A stretch of 64,000 bases of DNA from Parvularculaceae bacterium (lineage in GTDB: Bacteria > Pseudomonadota > Alphaproteobacteria > Caulobacterales > Parvularculaceae), in assembly GCA_021776475.1 (NCBI GenBank), contig JAJFFV010000005.1, positions 1,488,001 to 1,552,000 of the forward strand, in the 5' to 3' direction. Made by a program: the position numbers and the translations under genes. Below are positions 16,904-25,986 of this stretch, one piece after another. Numbering within the stretch: position 1 is the stretch's first letter; the number at the start of each line of letters is the position of its first letter. Under the pieces are notes generated by a model. The model was not told the DNA's origin. It made no database searches and saw only the letters and a list, made by a program, of their open reading frames with translations.

Positions 16904-17257
16904 TTAAAAGCCCCAACTCTCTGGGTTCGGATAAGGCTGACCTTTGGAGATATAATTCAAGCCTTTGACACACCTGACAATGAACCAGATCATCTGCACC
17001 AGTAACAAGAAGGCGCCGATCACAATCGCCGTCAGCAGGATTGAGATGATCATATAAACAAGACCCTTCCAGAATATGTGGATCGCATTGCGGTAATGGC
17101 TGACAAGCCAGTCCGGCGCATCGTCCTTGAACACATAGGCCATAATGAGCCCGATCACAGGCGTGATGCCGGTGATAAACCCTGCCAGATGAAGGATGTA
17201 GATCGCTGTGGCTTTGCCACCGTTATCTGATGCCGTTGTCAGAGCGTTGTCACTCAT
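16904..17257 (-). CDS. DUF4870/Tic20-like small membrane protein
   Basis: A 117-residue inner-membrane protein with three to four hydrophobic helices (about residues 14-40, 55-90). The pattern [30 protein letters not shown] and the ending [20 protein letters not shown] is typical of the DUF4870-like family of bacterial membrane proteins. The function is unknown. ATG at 17257 has GAGG six bases upstream; an upstream in-frame start does not. Divergent from ndk. Confidence 0.8.
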   Translation of the reverse strand: MSDNALTTASDNGGKATAIYILHLAGFITGITPVIGLIMAYVFKDDAPDWLVSHYRNAIHIFWKGLVYMIISILLTAIVIGAFLLLVQMIWFIVRCVKGLNYISKGQPYPNPESWGF

Positions 17258-17399
17258 GAGTTGCCTCGTGGTCGTTGAACGCCCCAACGATAACCGATTC
17301 TATAAGCCCTTATATAAGCATAAAATCCGGGGCTTGCTAGAGTGTTATTGCATTGCTATAGGCCCGCAACTTCTGATTTTCCCAAAAAGGACTGACCAA

Positions 17400-17822
17400 A
17401 TGGCTCTTGAGCGCACATTTTCTATCATCAAACCGGATGCAACCCGCCGCAATATCACCGGCAAGGTCATCGCCAAGCTGGAACAGGGCGGTCTGCGGGT
17501 CGTCGCCTCCAAGCGCATTCATATGACCAAAGAGCAGGCCGAAGGCTTTTATACCGTGCACCACGAGCGCCCGTTTTTTGGCGAACTGGTCGAATTCATG
17601 ATCTCTGGCCCGGTGGTCGTGCAGGTTCTCGAAGGCGAAAATGCTGTTCTGCGCAACCGCGAGATCATGGGTGCCACCAACCCGGCTGATGCAGACGCCG
17701 GCACCATCCGCGCCGATTTTGCCGAATCAATTGGGGAAAACTCGGTTCACGGCTCTGATGCCCCGGAAACAGCCAAAGAAGAAATCGCTTTTTTCTTCGC
17801 CGATGACGAAATCGTTGGCTAA
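17400..17822 (+). CDS. ndk: Nucleoside diphosphate kinase
   Basis: Ndk moves the gamma phosphate from ATP to other NDPs through a phosphohistidine. The protein is 140 residues, normal for the family, with [15 protein letters not shown] at the start, [14 protein letters not shown], the [14 protein letters not shown] nucleotide loop, and catalytic H117 in [13 protein letters not shown] sits about ten bases upstream of the ATG. A strong terminator follows at 17878. Confidence 0.97.
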   Translation: MALERTFSIIKPDATRRNITGKVIAKLEQGGLRVVASKRIHMTKEQAEGFYTVHHERPFFGELVEFMISGPVVVQVLEGENAVLRNREIMGATNPADADAGTIRADFAESIGENSVHGSDAPETAKEEIAFFFADDEIVG

Positions 17823-17840
17823 TTCGGCGGTTTTGCGCTG

Positions 17841-17856
17841 TGTGATTGACGTCACA
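17841..17856. promoter_or_regulatory. CRP/FNR-type palindrome TGTGA-N6-TCACA
   Basis: TGTGATTGACGTCACA is a perfect match to the classical CRP half-sites with a 6-base spacer, extended by one base each side (G...C). It lies 19 bases after ndk and before the ndk terminator, about 170 bases upstream of the EF-hand gene. Whether it is a real operator is uncertain, since a CRP-family regulator was not seen in this window. Confidence 0.4.
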
Positions 17857-17877
17857 CATCATGGTAACTAATCGGTG

Positions 17878-17901
17878 AGGCGGCTTGAAAGCCGCCTTTT
17901 T
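17878..17901 (+). terminator. Intrinsic terminator of ndk
   Basis: AGGCGGC and GCCGCCT form a 7-bp stem with a TTGAAA loop, followed by TTTT. It begins 56 bases after the ndk stop. Confidence 0.85.
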
Positions 17902-18024
17902 CGTGCCCACGTCTCCATCAAGACGCCACGATCTTCGCAAAATGACCTTTTTTGGGACGTCAAGTGAACAGGTTCTGCAAGGATGATGGTGGTGAGGGCG
18001 TGAAGTCCCGAAGGAGATAAAACA

Positions 18025-18549
18025 ATGAAACGCACGACCGTCGTCATGATCGCAACAGCCTTGACCGGTTTCGGTGCCGTGAGCTTTGCTTCAAGCCTTG
18101 CAACCAGTGACGCTTTTGGTCCCTCGCTGACCAGTGTTGCGCTCGAAGACACACGGCTTGATGCGGACCAGCTGTTCAGCAAGATCGACATGAATAAGGA
18201 TGGTGCGCTTTCGATCGACGAATATGCCTCGCAGGCCGTCGTCCGGGCCTCGCTCGCCCGTTTCAACAAGGCGGTGGTGATCGATGGCCGCGCGACATTC
18301 CATGTTCAGGTGCCCGACGAGGCGACCAACCAGATTGCAGCGGCAGAACAGACCGCAATTGACGCCGTTGCCCGCAACGAATTTTACCGGATTAGTGGCA
18401 ACGATGCATCGCTCGATAAGTCGGAGTGGATCCAGTCGCGCCTGACAGAGTTTGCCGATGCTGATTTCGATGAGGATGGCCAGTTACGCGGCGCCGAGCT
18501 TGAGCTCTACGCCCTGACCATCGCCCGTTATCAGCTCACCATGAGTTAG
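18025..18549 (+). CDS. Secreted EF-hand calcium-binding protein
   Basis: A 174-residue protein with a signal peptide (about residues 1-24) and two EF-hand loops: DMNKDGALSIDE near residue 55 and DADFDEDGQLRGAE near 150, each with the 1,3,5,(7),9,12 ligand pattern. Between them lies a helical stretch. It probably binds Ca2+ in the periplasm; any partner is unknown. A GGAG site is seven bases before the ATG. Its own terminator follows at 18609. Confidence 0.85.
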   Translation: MKRTTVVMIATALTGFGAVSFASSLATSDAFGPSLTSVALEDTRLDADQLFSKIDMNKDGALSIDEYASQAVVRASLARFNKAVVIDGRATFHVQVPDEATNQIAAAEQTAIDAVARNEFYRISGNDASLDKSEWIQSRLTEFADADFDEDGQLRGAELELYALTIARYQLTMS

Positions 18550-18608
18550 CCCTTAACCGGGTTATGCCCAGGACTTGTTCAAGTCCTACCCTCCAAACCC
18601 CTAAACTG

Positions 18609-18637
18609 CCTCGCTCTAACCAGCGGGGCTTTTTTTT
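18609..18637 (+). terminator. Intrinsic terminator after the EF-hand gene
   Basis: CCTCGCT pairs with AGCGGGG (one G-T pair) around a 6-base loop and is followed by a C and eight T residues. It lies 60 bases after the EF-hand stop. Confidence 0.85.
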
Positions 18638-18736
18638 GCGTCGAGCTTGAACGCCGCGGGCACCAAACAAAGCTGGACGGGCCGCGTGATTCCATGGGAC
18701 ACAAACCGCCTGTAAAAGTTGCAAGTCAGGGGCCCC

Positions 18737-19501
18737 ATGCTTAAGCGCACCGAGCTCGAAGTTGTCGCCTGCGTGACGGCTTATAATGAAGAACAGACCA
18801 TCGGCGAAATCGTTCGTGCCTTGAAACAAAGTAAGTCGGTCGATCGCGTGCAGGTGGTTGATGACGGCTCCACCGATGGCACCAGGGCGGTGGCGGCAGC
18901 CGAGGGGGTCAAAGTGATCTCATTGCCGGAACGGGTGCCGGTGGGCGAGGCGATCATGCATCACCTGACAGATATGAATGAAGAATGCATTTTGTTGTGG
19001 TGCGACGCTGATCTCGTGGGTCTGAAACCGAAATATATGGATGACATTGTTGCCCGCTTTCGCGCCGGTAACCTGACCCAGGTGACCTCAAGCCGCGGCG
19101 TCCCGCCGAATTGGCCCGGCTGGTTGCGCGGCACGCCTGTGCGCCAGTTTTGGGGCTGGTTCTTCGGCCCGATCTCGGGCGAGCGGGCGATCCTACGCTC
19201 GGACTTCCTTGAAGCAATAGAATTGTCGCGCCGCCTTGAATGGGCCGAGATGATGCGCGGCTACGGCATTGTCCTGTTCCTAAACTGGTATTCCAATGTT
19301 CTGGGCGAGGGGATGAAGGTCAGCTATTTCGACAAGCTCCGCCAACGCCAGAAATACCAGAAATGGGGCAAGGGCTCCAGAGGCGAAATGTTGCGCCAGT
19401 GGATCCAATTCATTCTCTGCTGGGTTAAAATTCGTCTGCATGCGGGCAAAATAAAAGCCTCACGCCGGCAACTCCTCGCAGAAGGAGCGCCGGGCAAGTA
19501 G
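18737..19501 (+). CDS. Glycosyltransferase family 2
   Basis: A 254-residue GT-A glycosyltransferase. It shows ACVTAYNEEQTIGEIV, the VVDDGSTDGT nucleotide-sugar strand, and LLWCDADLVGL where D-x-D binds the metal. There is no clear membrane helix except a hydrophobic patch near residue 220. It resembles the polyisoprenyl-phosphate hexose transferases but the donor and acceptor are unknown. ATG 18737 has CAGGGG upstream. It is isolated between terminators. Confidence 0.85.
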   Translation: MLKRTELEVVACVTAYNEEQTIGEIVRALKQSKSVDRVQVVDDGSTDGTRAVAAAEGVKVISLPERVPVGEAIMHHLTDMNEECILLWCDADLVGLKPKYMDDIVARFRAGNLTQVTSSRGVPPNWPGWLRGTPVRQFWGWFFGPISGERAILRSDFLEAIELSRRLEWAEMMRGYGIVLFLNWYSNVLGEGMKVSYFDKLRQRQKYQKWGKGSRGEMLRQWIQFILCWVKIRLHAGKIKASRRQLLAEGAPGK

Positions 19502-19595
19502 CCCATCAGCGGCACACGTTTCTTTGTAGTAAATTTTGCCGATGTGCAGGCCTGCCCTGTGGCCTCTATATGCAGAAGGCACCTCACCGCGAATG

Positions 19596-19627
19596 AAAAC
19601 CCTCCTCCATTTCAGGAACAGGGTTTT
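19596..19627. terminator. Possible bidirectional terminator between convergent genes
   Basis: AAAACCCT and AGGGTTTT form an 8-bp stem with a 16-base loop in the short gap between the convergent glycosyltransferase and pirin genes. The A/T ends could serve either direction. The long loop makes it weaker than the others here. Confidence 0.4.
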
Positions 19628-19635
19628 GTCGTGAT

Positions 19636-20409
19636 CTAGCCTGTCGCTGCAAGATCAAACAACAGAAACTCCGCCCCCTCACCATCGGAAAAGGCAAGCA
19701 ACCCGTCGGCCTCAACCGCGAGCCCGTCCCCACAACGCAGGTCAACACCATTGACCGTCAGGTTGCCGCGCGCCACCTGCACCCAGGCCTTGTGGCCTTC
19801 AGGCACCGCAAAACTAATCGTTTGACCGGTAGATAACATAGCGGCGTAAACATCGGCATCGGCCCGCGCAGCTATCGACCCGTCACGTCCGTCCCCGGAC
19901 ATGAACAGTTTTAACTTGCCGTCCTTTTCGGCGGGCGCGATGTCGAGCGTATCATAACGCGGCTCCGCCCCAAGCTTGTTCGGCATCAGCCAGACCTGCA
20001 GCAAGCGCAACCGTTCATCCGATGACGGATTATACTCGGAGTGTTTTACGCCGGCGCCAGCGCTCATATATTGCACACCACCGGCGCGCACTACCGAACC
20101 ATTGCCAAGCGAATCCTTGTGTTCAATCGCCCCTTCCAGCACATAAGAAAAGATCTCGAAATCCTTGTGCGGATGCATGGGAAAGCCGCCTTTGGGCGCG
20201 ATCTTATCGTCATTGATCACCCGCAGGCTCTCAAAATGAGTATGCTCCGGGTCATGGTAGTGTGCGAAAGAAAACGAAAAATTGGCCTTGAGCCAACCCA
20301 TATCGGACCTGCCACGTGTCTCTGCTGCCCTCAGCCGTAGCGCGGATGTGGGGATAGCGGTGGCGGGCATGTCGGCCAAGGTAGCTGCCGCTGTGTCTGT
20401 CTTGGTCAT
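19636..20409 (-). CDS. Pirin family protein (cupin, quercetinase-like)
   Basis: A 257-residue bicupin. The N-terminal metal site is seen in FAHYHDPEHTHFESLRVIN and GFPMHPHKDFEIFSYVLEGAIEHKDSLG, with the paired His and the downstream Glu and His of pirins; RAGGVQYMSAGAGVKHSEYN is the family signature. Pirins bind Fe or Ni and some act as quercetin 2,3-dioxygenases or redox-sensitive coregulators. GGAG seven bases upstream supports ATG 20409; the longer upstream frame runs into the neighbouring gene. It may follow the 20525-21040 gene on one transcript. Confidence 0.9.
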   Translation of the reverse strand: MTKTDTAAATLADMPATAIPTSALRLRAAETRGRSDMGWLKANFSFSFAHYHDPEHTHFESLRVINDDKIAPKGGFPMHPHKDFEIFSYVLEGAIEHKDSLGNGSVVRAGGVQYMSAGAGVKHSEYNPSSDERLRLLQVWLMPNKLGAEPRYDTLDIAPAEKDGKLKLFMSGDGRDGSIAARADADVYAAMLSTGQTISFAVPEGHKAWVQVARGNLTVNGVDLRCGDGLAVEADGLLAFSDGEGAEFLLFDLAATG

Positions 20410-20524
20410 AATATTCTCCTTCATGAGAAGTTTTGTTGACCAGAAAGTAAGCGCCAAAGACCCGGAATACACCGGCATCGGACGCAACACACCGTTGCGA
20501 AAAAGACAACAACGCCGGAAGAAG

Positions 20525-21040
20525 TCACGATGGCGGCGCGCCTGGGTTGGTCGCACCGGTGATACCCATGTCATCAAGCTTTGGGTCGTGCTGTTCGATC
20601 AAGCCGTCGATAAAAGTGACAAAAGTTTTTGCGTAATAACGCCGGCTGTCGGCCCAGAAATTACAAAAGTCTTTTCCCTGAACGAGTTGCAAGATGCGCT
20701 GCTCGGCGCCGGCCCATAATTCGTCTTCATAGTGGCCCGATAGTCTGTGCATGTTCAGGACCTCAAAATGCCGCATGCTGGCCGAGAAGAAATTCGACAC
20801 CCGAAGCCGCTCACCAGGGGTTAGCGAGGCAAAATCGTTGCGCGCAAGGATGTCAGCGAAATCAGCACATTCAACGACCCGGCCAAGATTGGCGGTCAGC
20901 AACTGTGCGCTCATCTGTGCCGCCGACAGTTTGGCAGCCGCGGTGTTGTGCCGGATTTGCAAGGCGACGAAGCCGAGCGTCGCGATGACCGAGAGCGATG
21001 CGAGGATGTTCAAAACGGTTGCGAAAGAGTCGAGTGACAT
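20525..21040 (-). CDS. Single-helix membrane-anchored protein of unknown function
   Basis: A 171-residue protein with one N-terminal membrane helix (residues 8-28, LNILASLSVIATLGFVALQI) followed by RHNTAAAKLSAAQ and a soluble helical domain containing FADILARND, FFSASMRHFEVLNMHR and the FCNFWADSR block. This arrangement matches a widespread uncharacterised family of marine proteobacteria with a GFVYLAIQIRxNT-like motif. The role is unknown. It is divergent from the patatin gene. Confidence 0.7.
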   Translation of the reverse strand: MSLDSFATVLNILASLSVIATLGFVALQIRHNTAAAKLSAAQMSAQLLTANLGRVVECADFADILARNDFASLTPGERLRVSNFFSASMRHFEVLNMHRLSGHYEDELWAGAEQRILQLVQGKDFCNFWADSRRYYAKTFVTFIDGLIEQHDPKLDDMGITGATNPGAPPS

Positions 21041-21227
21041 GGCGGATCTCCTGAGCAGAATTGGTCTAAGAATGCTAACCTATCTCGATCCTGCTGATTG
21101 TTCAAAGCCCTGAAAAAGGCCGGATTGAACATCCGCCATAACAACAGCAATGGCATCTGGACTTAACTCATCATCGCGCTCACACTGCGTAGAGCATGAA
21201 AGAGCAGTGCGAGGGCATACGCCGGGG

Positions 21228-22553
21228 ATGATCAGAGGTCTGATTTTTACAGTTTTGGTGGTGGCGGCGCTGCAGACCAGTGGTTGTGCTTTTTTGAGAG
21301 CCGACCGGATTCATTATACATGGGACAGCGAAGCGGACATCCCATGCGCCACATGTGCACCGGTTCAAAATGATACAGATTTTGTGGGCGTTGCCCTTTC
21401 TGGTGGCGGGGCGAGGGCGTCGGTTTTTGGCGCTGCTGCGCTTGAGGTGCTCGCGGATGCGGGGGTGATGGAGCAAGTCACCCATATTTCCAGCGTCTCT
21501 GGTGGTGGTTTTGCCTCGTCCTATTATGTTTTATACAGGCCGACGCCGTGCGCAGCATTTGTCCGCCCCGGCGGCGAACTATGCCGCAGCGAGAGCTTCA
21601 CAACTTTCAACCAGGCAATGCGGCACAATTTTCTCACCGACATGACCTTACGACAGGTCGCTCGCCCAAACCGGTTTTCGAGCCCGACACGGCGATTGTC
21701 TTCATTGCAGGATGCCCTCGACACTCAATTCATCAACGGTGCAACCTTCGGTGACCTTCCGCCTTCACCAGTGTTGCTGGCGAACGGTGCGCGCTATGAT
21801 GATGCGCGACGGTTCGTTTTTTCGAACGCAAAGATCTCCGAAGGGCAAAGCAATATAGAACCGTTTACGGAGCAAACACTTCGCACGGCCTCTTTTTCCC
21901 TGCCGGGATGCACGCGCGCCACACCGAAGGATTTTTCTGTGGCACTGGCCATCGCTATTTCGGCGGGATTTCCTCCACTGTTGGGACCGGCAGCGATCGA
22001 AATGCCCATGTCGTGCGCAGGGGGCAGCACGAATTACTGGCATCTCGGTGATGGCGGCATTCTTGATAACACGGGCGTTGAAACCCTCGAAGATTTTGCG
22101 CTCCACGCATCTACAAATGCGCGACCGGTAAAACGCGTCGTAATCTTCTCCATGGACGCGGGCAGGAGCACCTCAGCGGACGCGATGATGCAAACACGAA
22201 ACCTAAAATTGTGGACGAGCGATCCTGGCCGTGTCGTGGATATCGTTGGCAAACGTGCCAGCGCTTATCGCGAGATAGCGATAAGTCGAATGTACGAGAA
22301 ATCCGGTGCCTCGTTCCATGTCCTTAAAATGCGGTATACGGATGCCAGAATTGATACCTGGCCTGCATCATGCGAGCCCCGCACCGGCGGCGTTGATGTG
22401 ATCGCTCAGCATCTGGCACAGATTCCAACCAACCTTCGGATCACGGAATGTGACGCAGATCTGATGGAATTGGCGGCGCAGGATGTTGTTGGGCGGGCGC
22501 TGACGGAAAACCGGGCATTGCTTCAGGATCTGGGACTCGTTTTATCTCGGTAG
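21228..22553 (+). CDS. Patatin-like phospholipase lipoprotein
   Basis: A 441-residue lipoprotein with a signal ending LQTSGC (lipidated Cys near residue 20). The patatin domain is complete: the oxyanion loop ALSGGGARASVFG, the nucleophile elbow HISSVSGGGFASSYY, and the Asp of the Ser-Asp dyad in LGDGGILDNTGV. Such enzymes hydrolyse acyl esters of lipids. ATG 21228 was preferred over an earlier one at 21150 because it places the lipobox at the N-terminus. The gene is alone, with a hydrolase pseudogene behind it. Confidence 0.85.
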   Translation: MIRGLIFTVLVVAALQTSGCAFLRADRIHYTWDSEADIPCATCAPVQNDTDFVGVALSGGGARASVFGAAALEVLADAGVMEQVTHISSVSGGGFASSYYVLYRPTPCAAFVRPGGELCRSESFTTFNQAMRHNFLTDMTLRQVARPNRFSSPTRRLSSLQDALDTQFINGATFGDLPPSPVLLANGARYDDARRFVFSNAKISEGQSNIEPFTEQTLRTASFSLPGCTRATPKDFSVALAIAISAGFPPLLGPAAIEMPMSCAGGSTNYWHLGDGGILDNTGVETLEDFALHASTNARPVKRVVIFSMDAGRSTSADAMMQTRNLKLWTSDPGRVVDIVGKRASAYREIAISRMYEKSGASFHVLKMRYTDARIDTWPASCEPRTGGVDVIAQHLAQIPTNLRITECDADLMELAAQDVVGRALTENRALLQDLGLVLSR

Positions 22554-22705
22554 AAGACTAAAAAACGGTGGTGACTGAAACAAGCTGTGGCTTTTCCGCT
22601 CCCAAATTATGTGCCACGATTGCTGGCGGCCAACTGTTCCTGTGAGCTTGAATTCACAATGTGGGTCGGCGCGCCAGGTCTGAATTGGCGATTGTGGGGG
22701 CGTTG

Positions 22706-23133
22706 ATGAAGTACATTCTGGGGCACGGCACATTTGATACGGACGTGTCCGATGAGGGAGAGCGGTGGTGGCAAAAAGGCAGCAGTTTTATCAAAAGCTG
22801 AGCGCCGAAGCAGATCACATAGAAGCGTTCCGGTGGTCCGGCGAAAACAGCCACAAAGACCGGATCAGCGCGGCAAAAGCGCTCGCGCAGCACCTGCGCA
22901 CTGAAATAAACAGCGCTCCAGTGCGAATAGTCGCGCATAGCCATGGCGGCAATGTCGTAAATGACGCCCGAAGAGAATGGACAGCGGGATGGATACGCCC
23001 ACAAACTGTTGAACGACAGTTTCGAATGGAATGAACTGATCCACACCTACTATTTCCGCCAGCCGGCATGCTGCCAGTTTATCGTCGATACTGTCACTGA
23101 CGGGAGCAATGCTGATCGTCTAAAAGCGGTGTG
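22706..23133 (+). pseudogene. Frameshifted alpha/beta hydrolase (lipase-like) remnant
   Basis: From ATG 22706 the frame reads MKYILGHGTFDTDVSDEGER then WWQKGSSF before a stop at 22802. The next frame, overlapping at a TTTT run (about 22787), continues FYQKLSAEADHIEAFRWSGE and then VRIVAHSHGGNVVND, the nucleophile elbow. A third frame after about 22965 reads HKLLNDSFEWNELIHTYYFR to TGA 23133. The pieces join into one lipase-like protein if one base is restored at the T run and another indel lies near 22970. The spacing after the Ser is also short, so an internal deletion is likely. The gene is dead. Confidence 0.7.
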
Positions 23134-23146
23134 AGTCGCGATGAAT

Positions 23147-23416
23147 TCAGCTGCGAAGGTGAAGCGTATGATCCGCGGTTTCGATGATGACTATTTTGTG
23201 TGATCGCTCTGTCTCGTCACATTGACCAGCCTTCGAAGTGGATTGCGGTGCAAAAATCTGTTCGATCAGTGACGCAGCCTTTTGAACGCCCGCTGACAGC
23301 TCGAGAAAATTTCTGTCCAGCTTGACAATTATTTCCTGGGCAATTGCTGGTGAAAAGGACACCGCCAGGATGGCGCCGGTGGCGATTAAGGTTTTCGCGA
23401 TTGTTGAAGTCTTCAT
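23147..23416 (-). CDS. Small secreted protein of unknown function
   Basis: An 89-residue protein. Residues 1-27 form a signal peptide (KTSTIAKTLIATGAILAVSF, cleavage after AIA). The mature part is short, amphipathic and polar, with one Cys. No family is recognised. The ribosome site before ATG 23416 is weak. Coding status rests on the clean signal peptide. Confidence 0.45.
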   Translation of the reverse strand: MKTSTIAKTLIATGAILAVSFSPAIAQEIIVKLDRNFLELSAGVQKAASLIEQIFAPQSTSKAGQCDETERSHKIVIIETADHTLHLRS

Positions 23417-23669
23417 TTCTCTGTTACCTGTCGTCCGGTCCCAAAAAATTTGGGCTACCCTCGATTTGTCTGGCAATCCTTCAGCAGGGTCAGCTTAAGA
23501 GTATGTAATTACAGAGGTTTAACCAGATCTCCAATTCCTCCAGAGCAGGCAGAGAGACGACCTAGCGAGCCGGTACCGTGATTTCTTGATAATCCTGTGA
23601 GTCACGGTCAGATATAACCAATCTCTCATATCTTTGAAAATCTCATGCCATCAAATGATCGACCTTGTG

Positions 23670-25505
23670 TCATAAAGTTTCGGTGATGACTTCTTCTGTC
23701 GCTAGTTCATGATCGACCAACGTCGCGAAATCCTGCAGCGCGGTTAACTCTTCGGCAGTCAGTTCACGTGGTTTGACATCATAAATGCAGATTGTGCCAA
23801 CGGCATGGCCGCTGGGGAGGTAGACCGGTGCGCCGGCGTATGACCGGATATGCGGTGCGCCGGTCACCAGCGGATTGTAGGCAAAGCGCGGATCTTCCGT
23901 TGCATCTGGCACATGCAGAATATGCTTCTTCAGGATAGTATGGGCACAGAAGGATTGATCGCGTGGTGTTTCATTGAAATCAAAGCCAATATTCGAAAGG
24001 AAAACCTGCATCTCCGCATCGACAATCGTAATCAGGCAAATCGGTGCCTGGAAATAGGTTCCAACCAGGCGCGTTAGGCGGTCATACTTTGGCAGGCCAG
24101 TCTTGCTCAACAGACCGAAGCGCTGAAGCGCTGCAATGCGCGCAGTTTCGCCTGGGATCTGCGGTGCTTGTGTCCATTTACCCGCTTCTTGCAATAACGC
24201 AGCCCTGATCCGTGTTCGTAGGTATTCATTGGAAAAGGGCTTAATAATCCAGTCTTTTAGTTCCGGATACTTGTGCGCATCATCTGGCATTTCTCTAGAA
24301 GAAACGGCTATCAGCGGCAGTGAAGAACCGCCTTCATTGACGCGCTGGCGGATCGCGCTGACCACGGTTTTAAGGTCAAACAGATCGAGATCCATGTCTG
24401 CGACCAACAGCGATATCGGTTTCTCGGCGATGGCACGCATCACTTCGTTAGCGTGCTGAGCGATGAATATTTTGATAGCATCGGTCTTGATAATATCCGT
24501 AACTGAGGCGACTTCATCTTCCGTGCCGAATGTCAGCAATACAGCGTGGGTCATGATGTCGGTCAAGGTCTGGGAGAGCGCCTCGATCTGGCTGTCCTTC
24601 ACCGGCTTTACGGAAACAGGTGCAATACGATAGGTATTGGAATTGCTCTTGAGATTAATCACCCTACCTTCGGCTGCCGCCGAAGACTCAAGCTTGCCCG
24701 TGCCATAGCGGTCTTGAATATGCTGAACCAGCGAAGATATCTGTTCGTCAGTCCTGGTCGGGTCATGGTGGGTAAAGATTAGTTTCTGCACTTTGGCATA
24801 TTCGCAAATTTTCTGGGCATATTCGTAGGTGCTGTGGCCCCAGCCGACTCTTGTCTCATATTCGTCCGCTGTATATTGGGAATCGTGGATGACGAGATCC
24901 GCATCGGCCAGAAATTCCGCATGGTCGTGGTCGTTGCCGGTGATTTCGCCCTGGCCCAAGGCACAGGCATGGGAATAGGGTTCGTGGTCGCAGGAATATA
25001 CTAGGGAAACGCCATCAGCCTCTAGCCTATAGCCCAAAGTGAGGGCCGGGTGGTTAAGGTATTGTGCACGGATTTTGATATCCCCGATCTTGAAGGTGCC
25101 CTCGGTCAGGTCATGGAATTGCATCTGGGCGCCCAGATATTTCATGGAAATCGGAAAATATGTGTATTGCATTTGCCCGGACAATGCCTGGTTTAAAGAC
25201 GGGCCGAAACCACTCGGGCCATAGATATGCCACTCATTGGTCGGGACAAAGTAGGGTGCAAAGAACGGGAAGCCTTGGATATGATCCCAATGGGTATGCG
25301 TGATTAGCATGTGCCCGCTCACCTGACCGTTGAACTCAGTCATGAGTTTGCGGCCCAGCCTGTAGGCCCCAGTGCCGCAGTCAATGACAATCAGCGTGCC
25401 GGAGCGGGAGCGTACTTCAACACAAGAGGTGTTGCCGCCATAGTTCATGGTCTCAGGGCCGGAAGCCGAGATCGATCCCCGGGTGCCCCAGAATTTCACC
25501 TGCAT
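23670..25505 (-). CDS. Metallo-beta-lactamase-fold hydrolase fused to receiver and GAF domains
   Basis: A 611-residue cytoplasmic protein with three parts. Residues 1-270 are an MBL-fold hydrolase with HTHWDH (70-75), later H-D and IHDSQYT metal ligands, and the GTRGS opening typical of the RNase Z/PDE class. Residues 300-440 look like a receiver: D370 in LVADMDLD, SS near 403, and K422 in WIIKPFS. Residues 455-600 are a GAF domain (ICLITIVDAEMQVFLSN, FCAHTILKK). The receiver is embedded between the two other domains. Activity could be a phosphodiesterase-like hydrolysis controlled by GAF ligand or phosphorylation; the substrate is unknown. Confidence 0.8.
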   Translation of the reverse strand: MQVKFWGTRGSISASGPETMNYGGNTSCVEVRSRSGTLIVIDCGTGAYRLGRKLMTEFNGQVSGHMLITHTHWDHIQGFPFFAPYFVPTNEWHIYGPSGFGPSLNQALSGQMQYTYFPISMKYLGAQMQFHDLTEGTFKIGDIKIRAQYLNHPALTLGYRLEADGVSLVYSCDHEPYSHACALGQGEITGNDHDHAEFLADADLVIHDSQYTADEYETRVGWGHSTYEYAQKICEYAKVQKLIFTHHDPTRTDEQISSLVQHIQDRYGTGKLESSAAAEGRVINLKSNSNTYRIAPVSVKPVKDSQIEALSQTLTDIMTHAVLLTFGTEDEVASVTDIIKTDAIKIFIAQHANEVMRAIAEKPISLLVADMDLDLFDLKTVVSAIRQRVNEGGSSLPLIAVSSREMPDDAHKYPELKDWIIKPFSNEYLRTRIRAALLQEAGKWTQAPQIPGETARIAALQRFGLLSKTGLPKYDRLTRLVGTYFQAPICLITIVDAEMQVFLSNIGFDFNETPRDQSFCAHTILKKHILHVPDATEDPRFAYNPLVTGAPHIRSYAGAPVYLPSGHAVGTICIYDVKPRELTAEELTALQDFATLVDHELATEEVITETL

Positions 25506-25720
25506 AGCAATCCTTTTCGACAGTACGGGGGCAGCATAGTTGATCCAGACCCTTTGGCTGTGATGCCCGTCACACCAGTATTTCTTCGCGTTGTCACCCC
25601 CGTCGGCAGCCGGGTTTGTCTGTTTCGTCAGCCCCCAGCGCAGAAGCGGGGGAGGAGCTCACATCCCGAAAAACAAAAAGGAGCTAACCACGCTACACAG
25701 AAAAAAGCACACCACGCAGC

Positions 25721-25749
25721 AAAAAAGCCGCATCACATGACGCGGCTTT
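25721..25749 (-). terminator. Intrinsic terminator of rpsU
   Basis: On the minus strand AAAGCCGC and GCGGCTTT form an 8-bp stem around a 10-base loop, ending TTTTTTG. It begins 28 bases after the rpsU stop. Confidence 0.85.
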
Positions 25750-25776
25750 CGAAAAAAAATATCTGCGGAACAGACC

Positions 25777-25986
25777 CTAGAGCAGGCCTTCGCGCTGCAG
25801 GCGTTTGCGCTCAAGCTTGCGCCCGCGGCGCACGGCTTCTGCCCGTTGGCGGGCTTTGCGCTCGGAAGGTTTCTCGTAATACTTCCGGCGTTTCATTTCC
25901 CGGAAAGTACCTTCGCGCTGCATCTTCTTCTTCAAAGCGCGCAATGCTTGCTCAACATTGTTCTCGCGGACGACGATGTTAACGAT
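25777..25986 (-). CDS. rpsU: 30S ribosomal protein S21, apparent ATC start
   Basis: S21 is a small basic protein of the 30S platform. The 69 residues after the proposed start, [20 protein letters not shown] onward to [14 protein letters not shown], match the alphaproteobacterial form throughout. No ATG, GTG or TTG stands at the expected place: the codon aligning with the usual Met is ATC (25986-25984). A perfect AGGAGG lies eight bases before it, just where a start would need it. The nearest upstream ATG is 24 codons away at 26058, has no ribosome site, and would add residues unlike S21. A rare ATC initiation or a base error are the two explanations. It is divergent from the COQ9 gene, as in other alphaproteobacteria. 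Confidence 0.9.
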   Translation of the reverse strand: MVNIVVRENNVEQALRALKKKMQREGTFREMKRRKYYEKPSERKARQRAEAVRRGRKLERKRLQREGLL

